A stretch of DNA of 7,510 nt. Origin: Bordetella parapertussis. GTDB taxonomy: Bacteria > Pseudomonadota > Gammaproteobacteria > Burkholderiales > Burkholderiaceae_B. How positions within the stretch are numbered: position 1 is the stretch's first letter; each line of letters starts with the position of its first letter. Positions 1 to 6,031 of the stretch are shown here, piece after piece. Under the pieces are notes generated by a model, which searched no databases, was not told the DNA's origin, and was given only the letters and a program-made list of their open reading frames with translations. The stretch lies in contig CAMCWG010000144.1 of NCBI GenBank assembly GCA_945882005.1, positions 1 through 7,510 of the forward strand, read 5' to 3'. The position numbers and the translations under genes were made by a program.

Positions 1-732
1 TCCGGGCAGATGTTCATGCAAGCTGCTCAGCCTGGCAGCCGGAAATGGAACGACGTGCTCGAACAGTTTCTTGAGGTTGGTCATACCTTTGTGCCAACTT
101 TTAATATCTATGATGCGAATCGCGACTTAATGCGGGCACGCAGGGCTGACTGGCACGGCGACTACACGGTTAAAACGATTTGGAAATACTTCCAGCCCCA
201 ACGTGGTGGGCATGGCGCGTATTGGTATCGTTGGAGCACGACCAACGAAGTCGAGTGGAAGCAGAATTATCAGTTGTGGATGCAATTTGTAAACGAGTAT
301 AAGAACCTTGGCGGACGTGTTTGCACGGGAAGTGATTCAGGCTTTATCTATCAAATCTATGGCTTTGGTTTAATTCGAGAGTTGGAATTATTGCAGGAGG
401 CCGGATTCCATCCTCTTGAAGTAATGCGTGCTGCCACATCGCTTGGTGCTGAGCTCTTGGGTCTAGAGGATGACACGGGTTCGATCGATGTGGGCAAGCG
501 TGCCGATTTACTGGTGCATGACCTGAATCCGCTTGAAGACTTCAAACTCATGTACGGTACTGGCGCCATACGCTTAAATGACGAGACATCGAAGGCGGAA
601 TGGAAGCGTTCGTTGCGTTATACGATTCGTGCTGGCGTGGTGTACGACACTGAGCAACTATTGGCCGAAGTGCGCGACATGGTGAATCAGAGCTGGGTGG
701 GTAGCGAAGATGATAGACCGCCAGCCCGTTGA
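1..732 (+). CDS. Metal-dependent amidohydrolase, C-terminal part (5' end outside window)
   Basis: This is the C-terminal part of an amidohydrolase-superfamily enzyme related to the imidazolonepropionase/COG1228 group, which hydrolyses C-N bonds in a TIM barrel with a metal centre. The reading frame is open from base 1, so the true start and the N-terminal HxH metal ligands lie upstream. Visible hallmarks are GSDSG, whose Asp (codon 334-336) fits the conserved strand-8 metal/catalytic Asp; FGLIRELELL and an 'AGFHPLEVMRAAT' helix; and the closing GSIDVGKRADLLV segment followed by 'NPLEDF', typical of the small beta-sandwich domain at the end of this family. Between about 181 and 279 lies a strikingly aromatic-rich stretch (W, Y, F) just before the active-site Asp. 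The stop TGA (730-732) lies inside the next gene, so the two are probably one transcript and translationally coupled. The family is secure; the substrate is unknown. Confidence 0.9.
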   Translation, partial: SGQMFMQAAQPGSRKWNDVLEQFLEVGHTFVPTFNIYDANRDLMRARRADWHGDYTVKTIWKYFQPQRGGHGAYWYRWSTTNEVEWKQNYQLWMQFVNEYKNLGGRVCTGSDSGFIYQIYGFGLIRELELLQEAGFHPLEVMRAATSLGAELLGLEDDTGSIDVGKRADLLVHDLNPLEDFKLMYGTGAIRLNDETSKAEWKRSLRYTIRAGVVYDTEQLLAEVRDMVNQSWVGSEDDRPPAR

Positions 733-1792
733 GCTTGTTGTCTTATGTGGCTTTTTAGGTAGCGGAAAGACAACGCTGCTCTCAGACTTTTTGCGTCAAG
801 CCCAGCTTCGTGACACAGCTGTTATTGTGAATGAAGCAGGCGACATCGGCATTGATGGGGTCTTGGTTGCAGAGGCGCAGGATACACTTGATCTGCGCAT
901 GCTGGCTAACGGATGTGTTTGTTGTTCCATGCGCAGTAGTTTAGTGACGACTGTTGCGGATCTATTAGATTCGCCGCGTCCAGCAGGTTCGCTCGCGCTG
1001 CGTCGGGTGATTCTCGAAACCAGTGGGCTATCCAGACCTGGGCCTATTCTGGCGTCTTTAGCAGATCCCGAGCTTTCAAAGCGTGGTTTGCATGTTTCGG
1101 TCGTCTCTACGCTCGATGCACAATTGGGCGGATTGCGCACAGAGCAGTTTGAGGACGCTGCCGCTCAACTCGCTGCCGCACAAAAAATTGTTTTGACAAA
1201 GATTGATCTTGTCGACGATGTGACCCTTAATGAGCGTGTGCGACATGCACGAGCGCTCAATCCTCTGGCTGAAATCGTGTCTGGACGCGACCGCACGGCG
1301 TTGGTTGACGCAGCCTTCGCCTCGACGGGCGAGAGCACTATGTCGATTGCTGATGCCGCGGCGGCTAGCTTGAGTTTTACGCGAGAGGATGGGTTAGAAC
1401 ATAATCGCATACATGTTTTGCGCGGTGAGGCCGCACCTGATATCTCTTGGGAAAACTTGTCCTGGTGGCTGGATGATCTTGCAGGGTTAGCGGGTGAAAA
1501 GCTCCTGCGCGTGAAAGCGCTGGTCAAGGTGACGGACTGCGAAGAGCCTATTCTCATTCAGGGGGTGGGCACAACGTACGGCATGCCCCGTCGCATGTCG
1601 ATGCAAAAAGATCGTCCTGATGTGATTATCGTGATTACGCGGGATCTAAGTGCCGATGAAATTTCCAAGCATTTTGAGCAGGCAGCGGTTAAGCTGTATC
1701 CAATGAGTGGGGTAGCCCCATCAGGGCGAGGTCACTCGAGTCAAATTTCTTTGTCTTCACCAAGGAGTTTTTATGCAAACAACGACCTTTAA
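710..1792 (+). CDS. CobW/COG0523-family GTPase (putative metal chaperone)
   Basis: A 360-residue G3E-family P-loop GTPase. The Walker A motif GFLGSGKTTL is at residues 14-23, the VIVNEAGD segment at 38-45, the family's CxCC metal-binding motif (GCVCC) at 68-72, the ETSGL segment at 103-107, and TKID, replacing the usual NKxD guanine-binding motif, at 163-166. A CobW C-terminal domain occupies roughly residues 230-340; no His-rich tract is seen. Members of this family bind metals such as Zn(II) or Co(II) and are thought to deliver them to client metalloproteins in the cytoplasm. The ATG at 710 is 20 bp before the TGA of the amidohydrolase gene and has no strong Shine-Dalgarno, which fits translational coupling. 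The adjacent metal-dependent amidohydrolase is an obvious candidate client (inference). The last 20 bp overlap the next gene, and the final ~25 residues look like a poorly constrained tail. It could instead serve general metal homeostasis; no cobalamin genes are nearby, so I give no symbol. Confidence 0.93.
   Translation: MIDRQPVELVVLCGFLGSGKTTLLSDFLRQAQLRDTAVIVNEAGDIGIDGVLVAEAQDTLDLRMLANGCVCCSMRSSLVTTVADLLDSPRPAGSLALRRVILETSGLSRPGPILASLADPELSKRGLHVSVVSTLDAQLGGLRTEQFEDAAAQLAAAQKIVLTKIDLVDDVTLNERVRHARALNPLAEIVSGRDRTALVDAAFASTGESTMSIADAAAASLSFTREDGLEHNRIHVLRGEAAPDISWENLSWWLDDLAGLAGEKLLRVKALVKVTDCEEPILIQGVGTTYGMPRRMSMQKDRPDVIIVITRDLSADEISKHFEQAAVKLYPMSGVAPSGRGHSSQISLSSPRSFYANNDL
1762..1767 (+). 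promoter_or_regulatory. Ribosome binding site of the substrate-binding protein gene
   Basis: AAGGAG lies 5 bases before the ATG at 1773 and is the strongest Shine-Dalgarno sequence in the window. It sits inside the end of the GTPase gene and fixes the start of the next gene despite the 20-bp overlap. It suggests that the binding protein is made at a higher level than the genes upstream of it. Confidence 0.75.
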
Positions 1793-2819
1793 GCGACGTA
1801 CTTTTTTGAAATCGTCCTCTGGACTACTTTTGGCTTCTGCTTTGCCACTTTTTGGTCGCGAAGCGTTGGCGCAGGACGCAAACGTTGTTGTCGGCACATG
1901 GGGCGGCGACTATCAAAATCTACTGCAAAAGATTGTGAACCCGTTGGCTGGGGCTCCAGTTGTTTTTGATACAGGCAATGCGGTTGCACGTGCAACAAAA
2001 ATTCGCGCTGAAACAAAATCTCGTCGTGGTTCGATGGATGTCGCTCTCTTGCAGGACGTTGACATGTATGACTTGTCCCTTATCGATCCGTTTGAGACAG
2101 TAAGCCTAGCCAATACGCCTAATTTCGCTAATACGTATGAGCAGTTCCGCACTTCCTATTCGATTCCGCATATTTTTAGTGCAATGGTGTTGGTCTATAA
2201 CAAGGAAAAAATCCCGACACCGCCGGATTCGTTTGCTGCAGCGACAGATCCAAAATATCGCGGTCGTGTTGGGTTTTCGGATATCTTGCACGTGGCCAAC
2301 ACGCTTTTCGTTGGTCTGGCAAATGGCGGCAATATGTCGACCTTCAAAGCCGGCATGGATATGCTCGCCAAAATCAAGAAGAATGATCCCAAGGTATTTC
2401 CGTCAAACGAAGCAGTTGCTGCTGCACTGAAGTCTGGTGAGATCTGGATGACTTGCATGTGGAAGGCGCGCGCCTTGCAGTGGCAGGATGCTGGCTTGCC
2501 TCTCGGTTTTGTGGTGCCTAAAGAGGGCGCCGTCGCTGTGACGTTTGAAGGCGCTGTGCCTAAAAATGCTCGCAACAAGCCCGGTGCCTGGAAGTTTTTG
2601 AATGCAATGATGGATCCGAAGGGGCAGGTCGAGTTTGCTAAAGCGATGGGCTATGCACCAACAGTGCGTAACGCAGACTTGCCGGCGGATTTGAAAGCGC
2701 GTGTCAGCTTCAGCGATAGCGAAATCAAGCGTGTGCTCCCCTACGATTCCAAGTCCTTGGTGTCTGAGAAAACTCAGGTACTTGAGTATTGGAATAAATC
2801 GTTCAAGGCAGGCGCTTAA
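1773..2819 (+). CDS. ABC transporter substrate-binding protein, spermidine/putrescine type, Tat-exported
   Basis: A 348-residue periplasmic binding protein of the COG0687 (PotD-like, extracellular solute-binding) group. The N-terminus carries a twin-arginine signal: RRTFLK at residues 8-13, a hydrophobic stretch at about 17-27, and an ALA-QD cleavage site after residue 33. The mature protein opens with VVVGTWGGDYQN, typical of this family, and shows the expected later elements: an 'MVLVYNKEKI' strand (about 143-152), a WMTCMWKAR segment in the second lobe and the 'NKPGAWKFLNAMMDPKGQ' helix near 265-285. Length is normal for the family. The family binds polyamines, but many members bind other small organic solutes, so the ligand is not certain. 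It is the last gene of the + strand unit and no permease or ATPase gene follows; these may lie upstream of the window. The gene ends 5 bp from a convergent gene. Confidence 0.92.
   Translation: MQTTTFKRRTFLKSSSGLLLASALPLFGREALAQDANVVVGTWGGDYQNLLQKIVNPLAGAPVVFDTGNAVARATKIRAETKSRRGSMDVALLQDVDMYDLSLIDPFETVSLANTPNFANTYEQFRTSYSIPHIFSAMVLVYNKEKIPTPPDSFAAATDPKYRGRVGFSDILHVANTLFVGLANGGNMSTFKAGMDMLAKIKKNDPKVFPSNEAVAAALKSGEIWMTCMWKARALQWQDAGLPLGFVVPKEGAVAVTFEGAVPKNARNKPGAWKFLNAMMDPKGQVEFAKAMGYAPTVRNADLPADLKARVSFSDSEIKRVLPYDSKSLVSEKTQVLEYWNKSFKAGA
1794..1871 (+). other. Twin-arginine (Tat) signal peptide coding segment
   Basis: This codes for residues 8-33 of the binding protein: the RRTFLK twin-arginine motif, a weakly hydrophobic Leu/Ala core and the ALA cleavage site. 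It indicates export of a folded protein to the periplasm, consistent with a Gram-negative host. Confidence 0.8.
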
Positions 2820-2824
2820 CGCAC

Positions 2825-4666
2825 TTAGGTTTGGATCGGCATTTCTATAAAGGATGCCGATTCACCACCCAATGTGATTGACAGTAGCGGTGGCCGTCCG
2901 TGCGGGATCTGAGCGAAGTGGTCGGCGTCAGCACCCGAGATCGAAAGACGTATGCAACTCCCTGCTTTAAAGGTCCAAGAAATTGGTAGCAACGCAAAAC
3001 GCAATTGGCTAGCTTCGTGAGGTGTCATCAATTGCGTGTCTTTTCTGTAAAAGCTGCGATACGGCCAGGTCGTTTGATACTGAGACGGGCAGATGGACGT
3101 CTGTCGGTGCAACATACGTAGTGCTCCATCCGTCACAAACCAAGGTCGTCCATCCGAATCCACTTCGGACAAGTAGACAAAGAGCGCTGCATCGCGCTCT
3201 GAGGTTGCGACGTTTAAGTCAACGATGACATGACCAGATAGTGTGGTGTCGCGATCTATGACGGAGCTACTAAAGGAGAGCATACGTTTTTCGTGCTTCG
3301 GCCAGTCGCCATAAAACGCGTTGACAGCTTTGGCTTCCAGTCGTTCGTAGCGTGTAGACGAGCCTGTGCCCAGTGTAAAGTCGACCTGGTAGGTTGCCTT
3401 GGTCTCAGTGGAGTCTGCTTTGGTGCCGAGCGACGCATTTTTTTGCAGATACATTTTTTGTATCGTCTGTACCGGAGGCCACTGAGTAGCGCTCTGCCAC
3501 GTTTCTTGATGAACGGTGTGGAAGTGAATAGGCATTTCTTTTTCAATGCCTGTTTGTAAACCCATGAGGTGTGCATCAAAAAAGCGAAGTATTTCGGCCA
3601 TCAGCGGGAATTCAGCCTCAAGCTTTTCTCCGCGCCAAGGTGACCCATTTCCGCGAGCGCCATGATCCCAAGGACCAAGAAGCAGTCGATCATCCACATT
3701 CTTGCGGGATAGAAAACGTGAAATTGATCCGTTCACATAGGAGCTGCCGTCATACCATCCTGAGACCGAATAGATCGCAACGAGTTCAGACACTTGGTCC
3801 ATGTACCAATAGGGGCTGCAGACACCACTGTGCAAATTAGGGTCATGTAATGACACTTCCTCGCGGAAAGCCATTTCTGGTGCGAAATCGCGCAACTTGA
3901 AATTATTTTGATGCTCAGCGACCGCTTGCTGAGCCAGAGAGCCATCTGTATCCGCATCCACAGGCTGTGGTCCCGCAAATAAGGGGTCGGCGAAGTAAGG
4001 GTAGCGTTTTAACTCAGCGCGTTGATCGCGATCCAAAGCTTGTACTAAATCGTCGTAGTGCTCCGTTACAGTGGTGCACTTGAGTCCGCCAGGAAACACA
4101 TGATCGGAGTAGGTGTCCGATACAGAAAAAAGCGGTGCAATAGCTTTGACTGCAGGATGACCTGTACTCGCTAAAAAGCATGCAGCGGCTCCAAGGTAGG
4201 AAATGCCAGTCGAGCCAAGCGAACCGTCAGACCACGGCTGAGCGACAATCCAATCTGCGACTTCACGGTAATCACTTAGCTCGCGTGGCGAGCGAAAAGA
4301 GTCGCGCGTTCCGAAGCTAGCTCCGGTTCCACGCACGTCAACAACGACCAGTGCATAGCCGCGCGGTATAAAAAAATCGCGATACTTTGCCGCGTTTGGA
4401 CTGGGATCTGCATTTGGCCCGCTAAGTTTGAATCGTCGGTAGTAGGGTGTAAGAATGACAATCGTGGGAAATTTGCTTGGTGGAACGGCTGCGCCGGCTG
4501 TCGCGAGTCTTTCAGGTAAGTACGTGTCTATCGCAATACGGCAACCATCTTCCATCGTGAGATATTGAGACGCAGGCTGACTCACTTTATAGCTTGCAGG
4601 CCGTTGACTAAGGTATTCACTCGGAAGTATTTGCCAAGCACGACCACTGGTATCACGATCAGACAT
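2825..4666 (-). CDS. CocE/NonD family serine hydrolase (X-Pro dipeptidyl-peptidase S15-like)
   Basis: A 613-residue alpha/beta hydrolase of the CocE/NonD, S15-type family, which cleaves esters or acyl/amide bonds. The N-terminal catalytic domain has the VVVDVRGTGAS strand (about 107-117), the nucleophile elbow GISYLG with Ser156, Asp306 in SGWYDGS and His335 in GPWDHG. The order and spacing match the Ser-Asp-His triad known from cocaine esterase CocE (117/259/287). The C-terminal third, from about residue 430, is the jelly-roll X-Pro dipeptidyl-peptidase C-terminal domain (LSGHVIVDLNVATSERDA, LFVYLSEVD, LLPISWTFKAGSCIRLSISG). No signal peptide is seen, so it is probably cytoplasmic. The ATG at 4666 is preceded at 8 bases by GAGAG, and it overlaps the end of the MFS gene by 8 bp, so the two are probably co-translated. 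The role is inferred as hydrolysis of an imported ester or amide; the substrate is not known. Confidence 0.92.
   Translation of the reverse strand: MSDRDTSGRAWQILPSEYLSQRPASYKVSQPASQYLTMEDGCRIAIDTYLPERLATAGAAVPPSKFPTIVILTPYYRRFKLSGPNADPSPNAAKYRDFFIPRGYALVVVDVRGTGASFGTRDSFRSPRELSDYREVADWIVAQPWSDGSLGSTGISYLGAAACFLASTGHPAVKAIAPLFSVSDTYSDHVFPGGLKCTTVTEHYDDLVQALDRDQRAELKRYPYFADPLFAGPQPVDADTDGSLAQQAVAEHQNNFKLRDFAPEMAFREEVSLHDPNLHSGVCSPYWYMDQVSELVAIYSVSGWYDGSSYVNGSISRFLSRKNVDDRLLLGPWDHGARGNGSPWRGEKLEAEFPLMAEILRFFDAHLMGLQTGIEKEMPIHFHTVHQETWQSATQWPPVQTIQKMYLQKNASLGTKADSTETKATYQVDFTLGTGSSTRYERLEAKAVNAFYGDWPKHEKRMLSFSSSVIDRDTTLSGHVIVDLNVATSERDAALFVYLSEVDSDGRPWFVTDGALRMLHRQTSICPSQYQTTWPYRSFYRKDTQLMTPHEASQLRFALLPISWTFKAGSCIRLSISGADADHFAQIPHGRPPLLSITLGGESASFIEMPIQT
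2833..2863. repeat. Inverted repeat (hairpin) at convergent gene ends
   Basis: The arms ATCGGCAT (2835-2842) and ATGCCGAT (2854-2861) are perfect complements, extendable to 10 pairs with one G-U, around an 11-base loop. The repeat lies 14 bp after the stop of the binding-protein gene and inside the last codons of the convergent serine hydrolase gene. Neither strand has a run of T after the stem, so it is not a classical intrinsic terminator. It could still stall RNA polymerase, protect mRNA 3' ends or help separate the two transcripts. Confidence 0.5.
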
Positions 4667-5963
4667 TTTTATTTCTCTCAGGATCAGGCAACCATAAATT
4701 GGTGCGTAGTTTGGTGAATACGAGGCAAGCTGCTACCAAACCAGCCGCACATAAAAAAACACTTTTAAAACCAGCCATGAATATTTGCTTGGTTTGCACA
4801 ACTTGACTGCTCACCCCAGGATCGGCGAGTTGCAGGACCCAGAGCCAAAAGATTGCTCCCGTTACGACACCAACCGTACGTGTAAAGACTGTGATGCCGC
4901 CGGCAACGCCGCGCGCTTGGCGAGGAAGACTAGCGACAATCAGGTCTGCGCACGCCACTTGAAATAGCCCTAAGCCAACGCCTTGGAGGAGCATGGAAAA
5001 GAAAATGAGGGTCCAGTTTGGGACGTCAGACCACAACATGACACAAATCAAACCGCTGGTGCATATCCAGGCAGCTCCATAGGCAATAAAGTTAGATGCC
5101 AAACGCTTAGAAATAAGCCCAGTGAGCATCGAGCCAAGCAGCGTGCCGCTCGCCCAACAGCCCAAAACGATTCCGATTCGTTCTGCTGGCCAGGCCGCGA
5201 CTGTTGAGAGGTAGTAGGGTACCAACAAGGGGACGGCAAAGGTCGCTAGTTGTAAGACTGCGCTTACGATGTTTATCCAGAGAAAGCGCTTGTCTTGGTG
5301 GCTTGTACGAAACAGCAATCCCAGCGTTGAAGGTCTGGGCAGTGCCGAGGGGGTCTCGCTGTTCTGTGCGTTTGCCCTGAGCCTTGGCGTTAACAAAGGC
5401 AAGAAAGCCAGCGCGATGATCGCGATGGGGACCCTAAACCAGTAGACCCCTGGCCAGTCCAACCAGGCAATCATTACGCCGCCGATGAGTGGCGCGGCCA
5501 CGCTTGCGATTGCTGTCATGCTTCCGTAGAGAGACAAGGCTCTTGTGCGTTGTGTCTCGTCATATAGGAAGGTCACAATGGCGGGTGCGCACGACAAGGT
5601 TAAGGCCATCGCGATCCCTTGCAAAACCCGTGCGGCGATTAGCCAAGGATAGGTCGGGGCTAAGGCGCAGAGCGTCAGCGCGATGATGGCCAGCACAAGC
5701 CCAGTCCTAAATACCCGCAGGTGCCCAAGGCGATCTCCCAAGGCTCCAAAACCAATCACGAGCACCCCATACGTCAGTACGTAAGAGAAGGGAATCCAGC
5801 GAATACTTTTGGTGGGAAGCGAGAACGCCTCTGAAATCGCTGGAAAAGCGACATTCACAGAGAAGTCTAGCGGGGCAATCGATGCGCCTAGCCCGATAAC
5901 GAATAAGGCAATGATATTCAAAAGGTCGTGTCGCAATAAAAAGTATTCTGTATCATTAAACAC
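4659..5963 (-). CDS. MFS transporter, drug/metabolite:H+ antiporter type (EmrB/DHA-like)
   Basis: An integral inner-membrane transporter of about 434 residues with 12 hydrophobic segments that can be picked out by eye and a polar loop (about 196-211) between helices 6 and 7. MFS signatures are visible: LDFSVNVAFP in helix 1 (about 32-41), as in EmrB-like exporters; motif A-like GALGDRLGHLRVFR (73-86); RVLQG in helix 4 (112-116); and APLIGG in helix 5 (157-162), resembling the antiporter motif C. It may export or import a compound handled by the neighbouring hydrolase. Start choice: the frame opens with a TTG at 5978, but I prefer the GTG at 5963 because GAGAG (5969-5973) lies 5 bases before it. 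Its TGA overlaps the ATG of the hydrolase gene. It is divergent from the M20 hydrolase gene. Direction of transport and substrate cannot be told from the sequence. Confidence 0.9.
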   Translation of the reverse strand: MFNDTEYFLLRHDLLNIIALFVIGLGASIAPLDFSVNVAFPAISEAFSLPTKSIRWIPFSYVLTYGVLVIGFGALGDRLGHLRVFRTGLVLAIIALTLCALAPTYPWLIAARVLQGIAMALTLSCAPAIVTFLYDETQRTRALSLYGSMTAIASVAAPLIGGVMIAWLDWPGVYWFRVPIAIIALAFLPLLTPRLRANAQNSETPSALPRPSTLGLLFRTSHQDKRFLWINIVSAVLQLATFAVPLLVPYYLSTVAAWPAERIGIVLGCWASGTLLGSMLTGLISKRLASNFIAYGAAWICTSGLICVMLWSDVPNWTLIFFSMLLQGVGLGLFQVACADLIVASLPRQARGVAGGITVFTRTVGVVTGAIFWLWVLQLADPGVSSQVVQTKQIFMAGFKSVFLCAAGLVAACLVFTKLRTNLWLPDPERNKNV

Positions 5964-5968
5964 TAATA

Positions 5969-5973
5969 CTCTC
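5969..5973 (-). promoter_or_regulatory. Likely ribosome binding site deciding the GTG start of the MFS gene
   Basis: On the minus strand GAGAG precedes the GTG at 5963 by 5 bases. The alternative TTG start at 5978 has only a weak AGAAG in front of it, and choosing it would put GAGAG inside the coding sequence. An in-frame stop at 5985-5987 (minus strand TAG) rules out any earlier start. Confidence 0.45.
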
Positions 5974-6018
5974 TTCAATCGCTTCTAGCGTTTTCGTTGG
6001 TAAATTCTAGATGGCTAT

Positions 6019-6022
6019 AGGA
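6019..6022 (+). promoter_or_regulatory. Ribosome binding site choosing the ATG at 6032
   Basis: AGGA lies 9 bases before the ATG at 6032. The alternative ATG at 6011 has no Shine-Dalgarno-like sequence in front of it, and the ATG at 6065 has only a distant AAGG. This supports 6032 as the start of the M20 hydrolase. Confidence 0.5.
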
Positions 6023-6031
6023 TTCCTTTGC

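Larger units (their letters stand above)
5964..6031. promoter_or_regulatory. Compact divergent control region with TTCTAG direct repeat
   Basis: These 68 bp between the preferred starts of two divergent genes must hold or adjoin both promoters. TTCTAG occurs at 5983-5988 and 6005-6010, 22 bp apart (about two helical turns), so both copies face the same side of the helix and could be operator half-sites. TAGAAT on the minus strand (6004-6009) resembles a -10 element for the MFS gene. I see no convincing sigma-70 pair for either direction, and no regulator gene lies in the window. Confidence 0.35.

Noticed and set aside
796..1557. Two long antisense open frames opposite the GTPase gene
   Set aside because: The GTPase motifs are complete on the + strand; the antisense peptides are Ser/Arg/Ala-rich with no recognisable features.
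2195..2578. Antisense open frame of 127 codons within the binding-protein gene
   Set aside because: It is a shadow of the well-supported PotD-like gene: no family motifs, no ribosome binding site of note, and the + strand protein is continuous and typical.
3256..3579. Other-frame open frames inside the S15-type hydrolase gene
   Set aside because: The 613-residue hydrolase is continuous with its triad and C-terminal domain; these frames have no support.
5976..5978. TTG as the start of the MFS gene
   Set aside because: TTG is a rare start with weak ribosome binding sequence; the GTG at 5961-5963 has a better placed GAGAG. It is not fully excluded.
6011..6013. ATG at 6011 as the start of the M20 hydrolase
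   Set aside because: No Shine-Dalgarno-like sequence precedes it, while the ATG at 6032 has AGGA at 9 bases. The difference is only seven residues.
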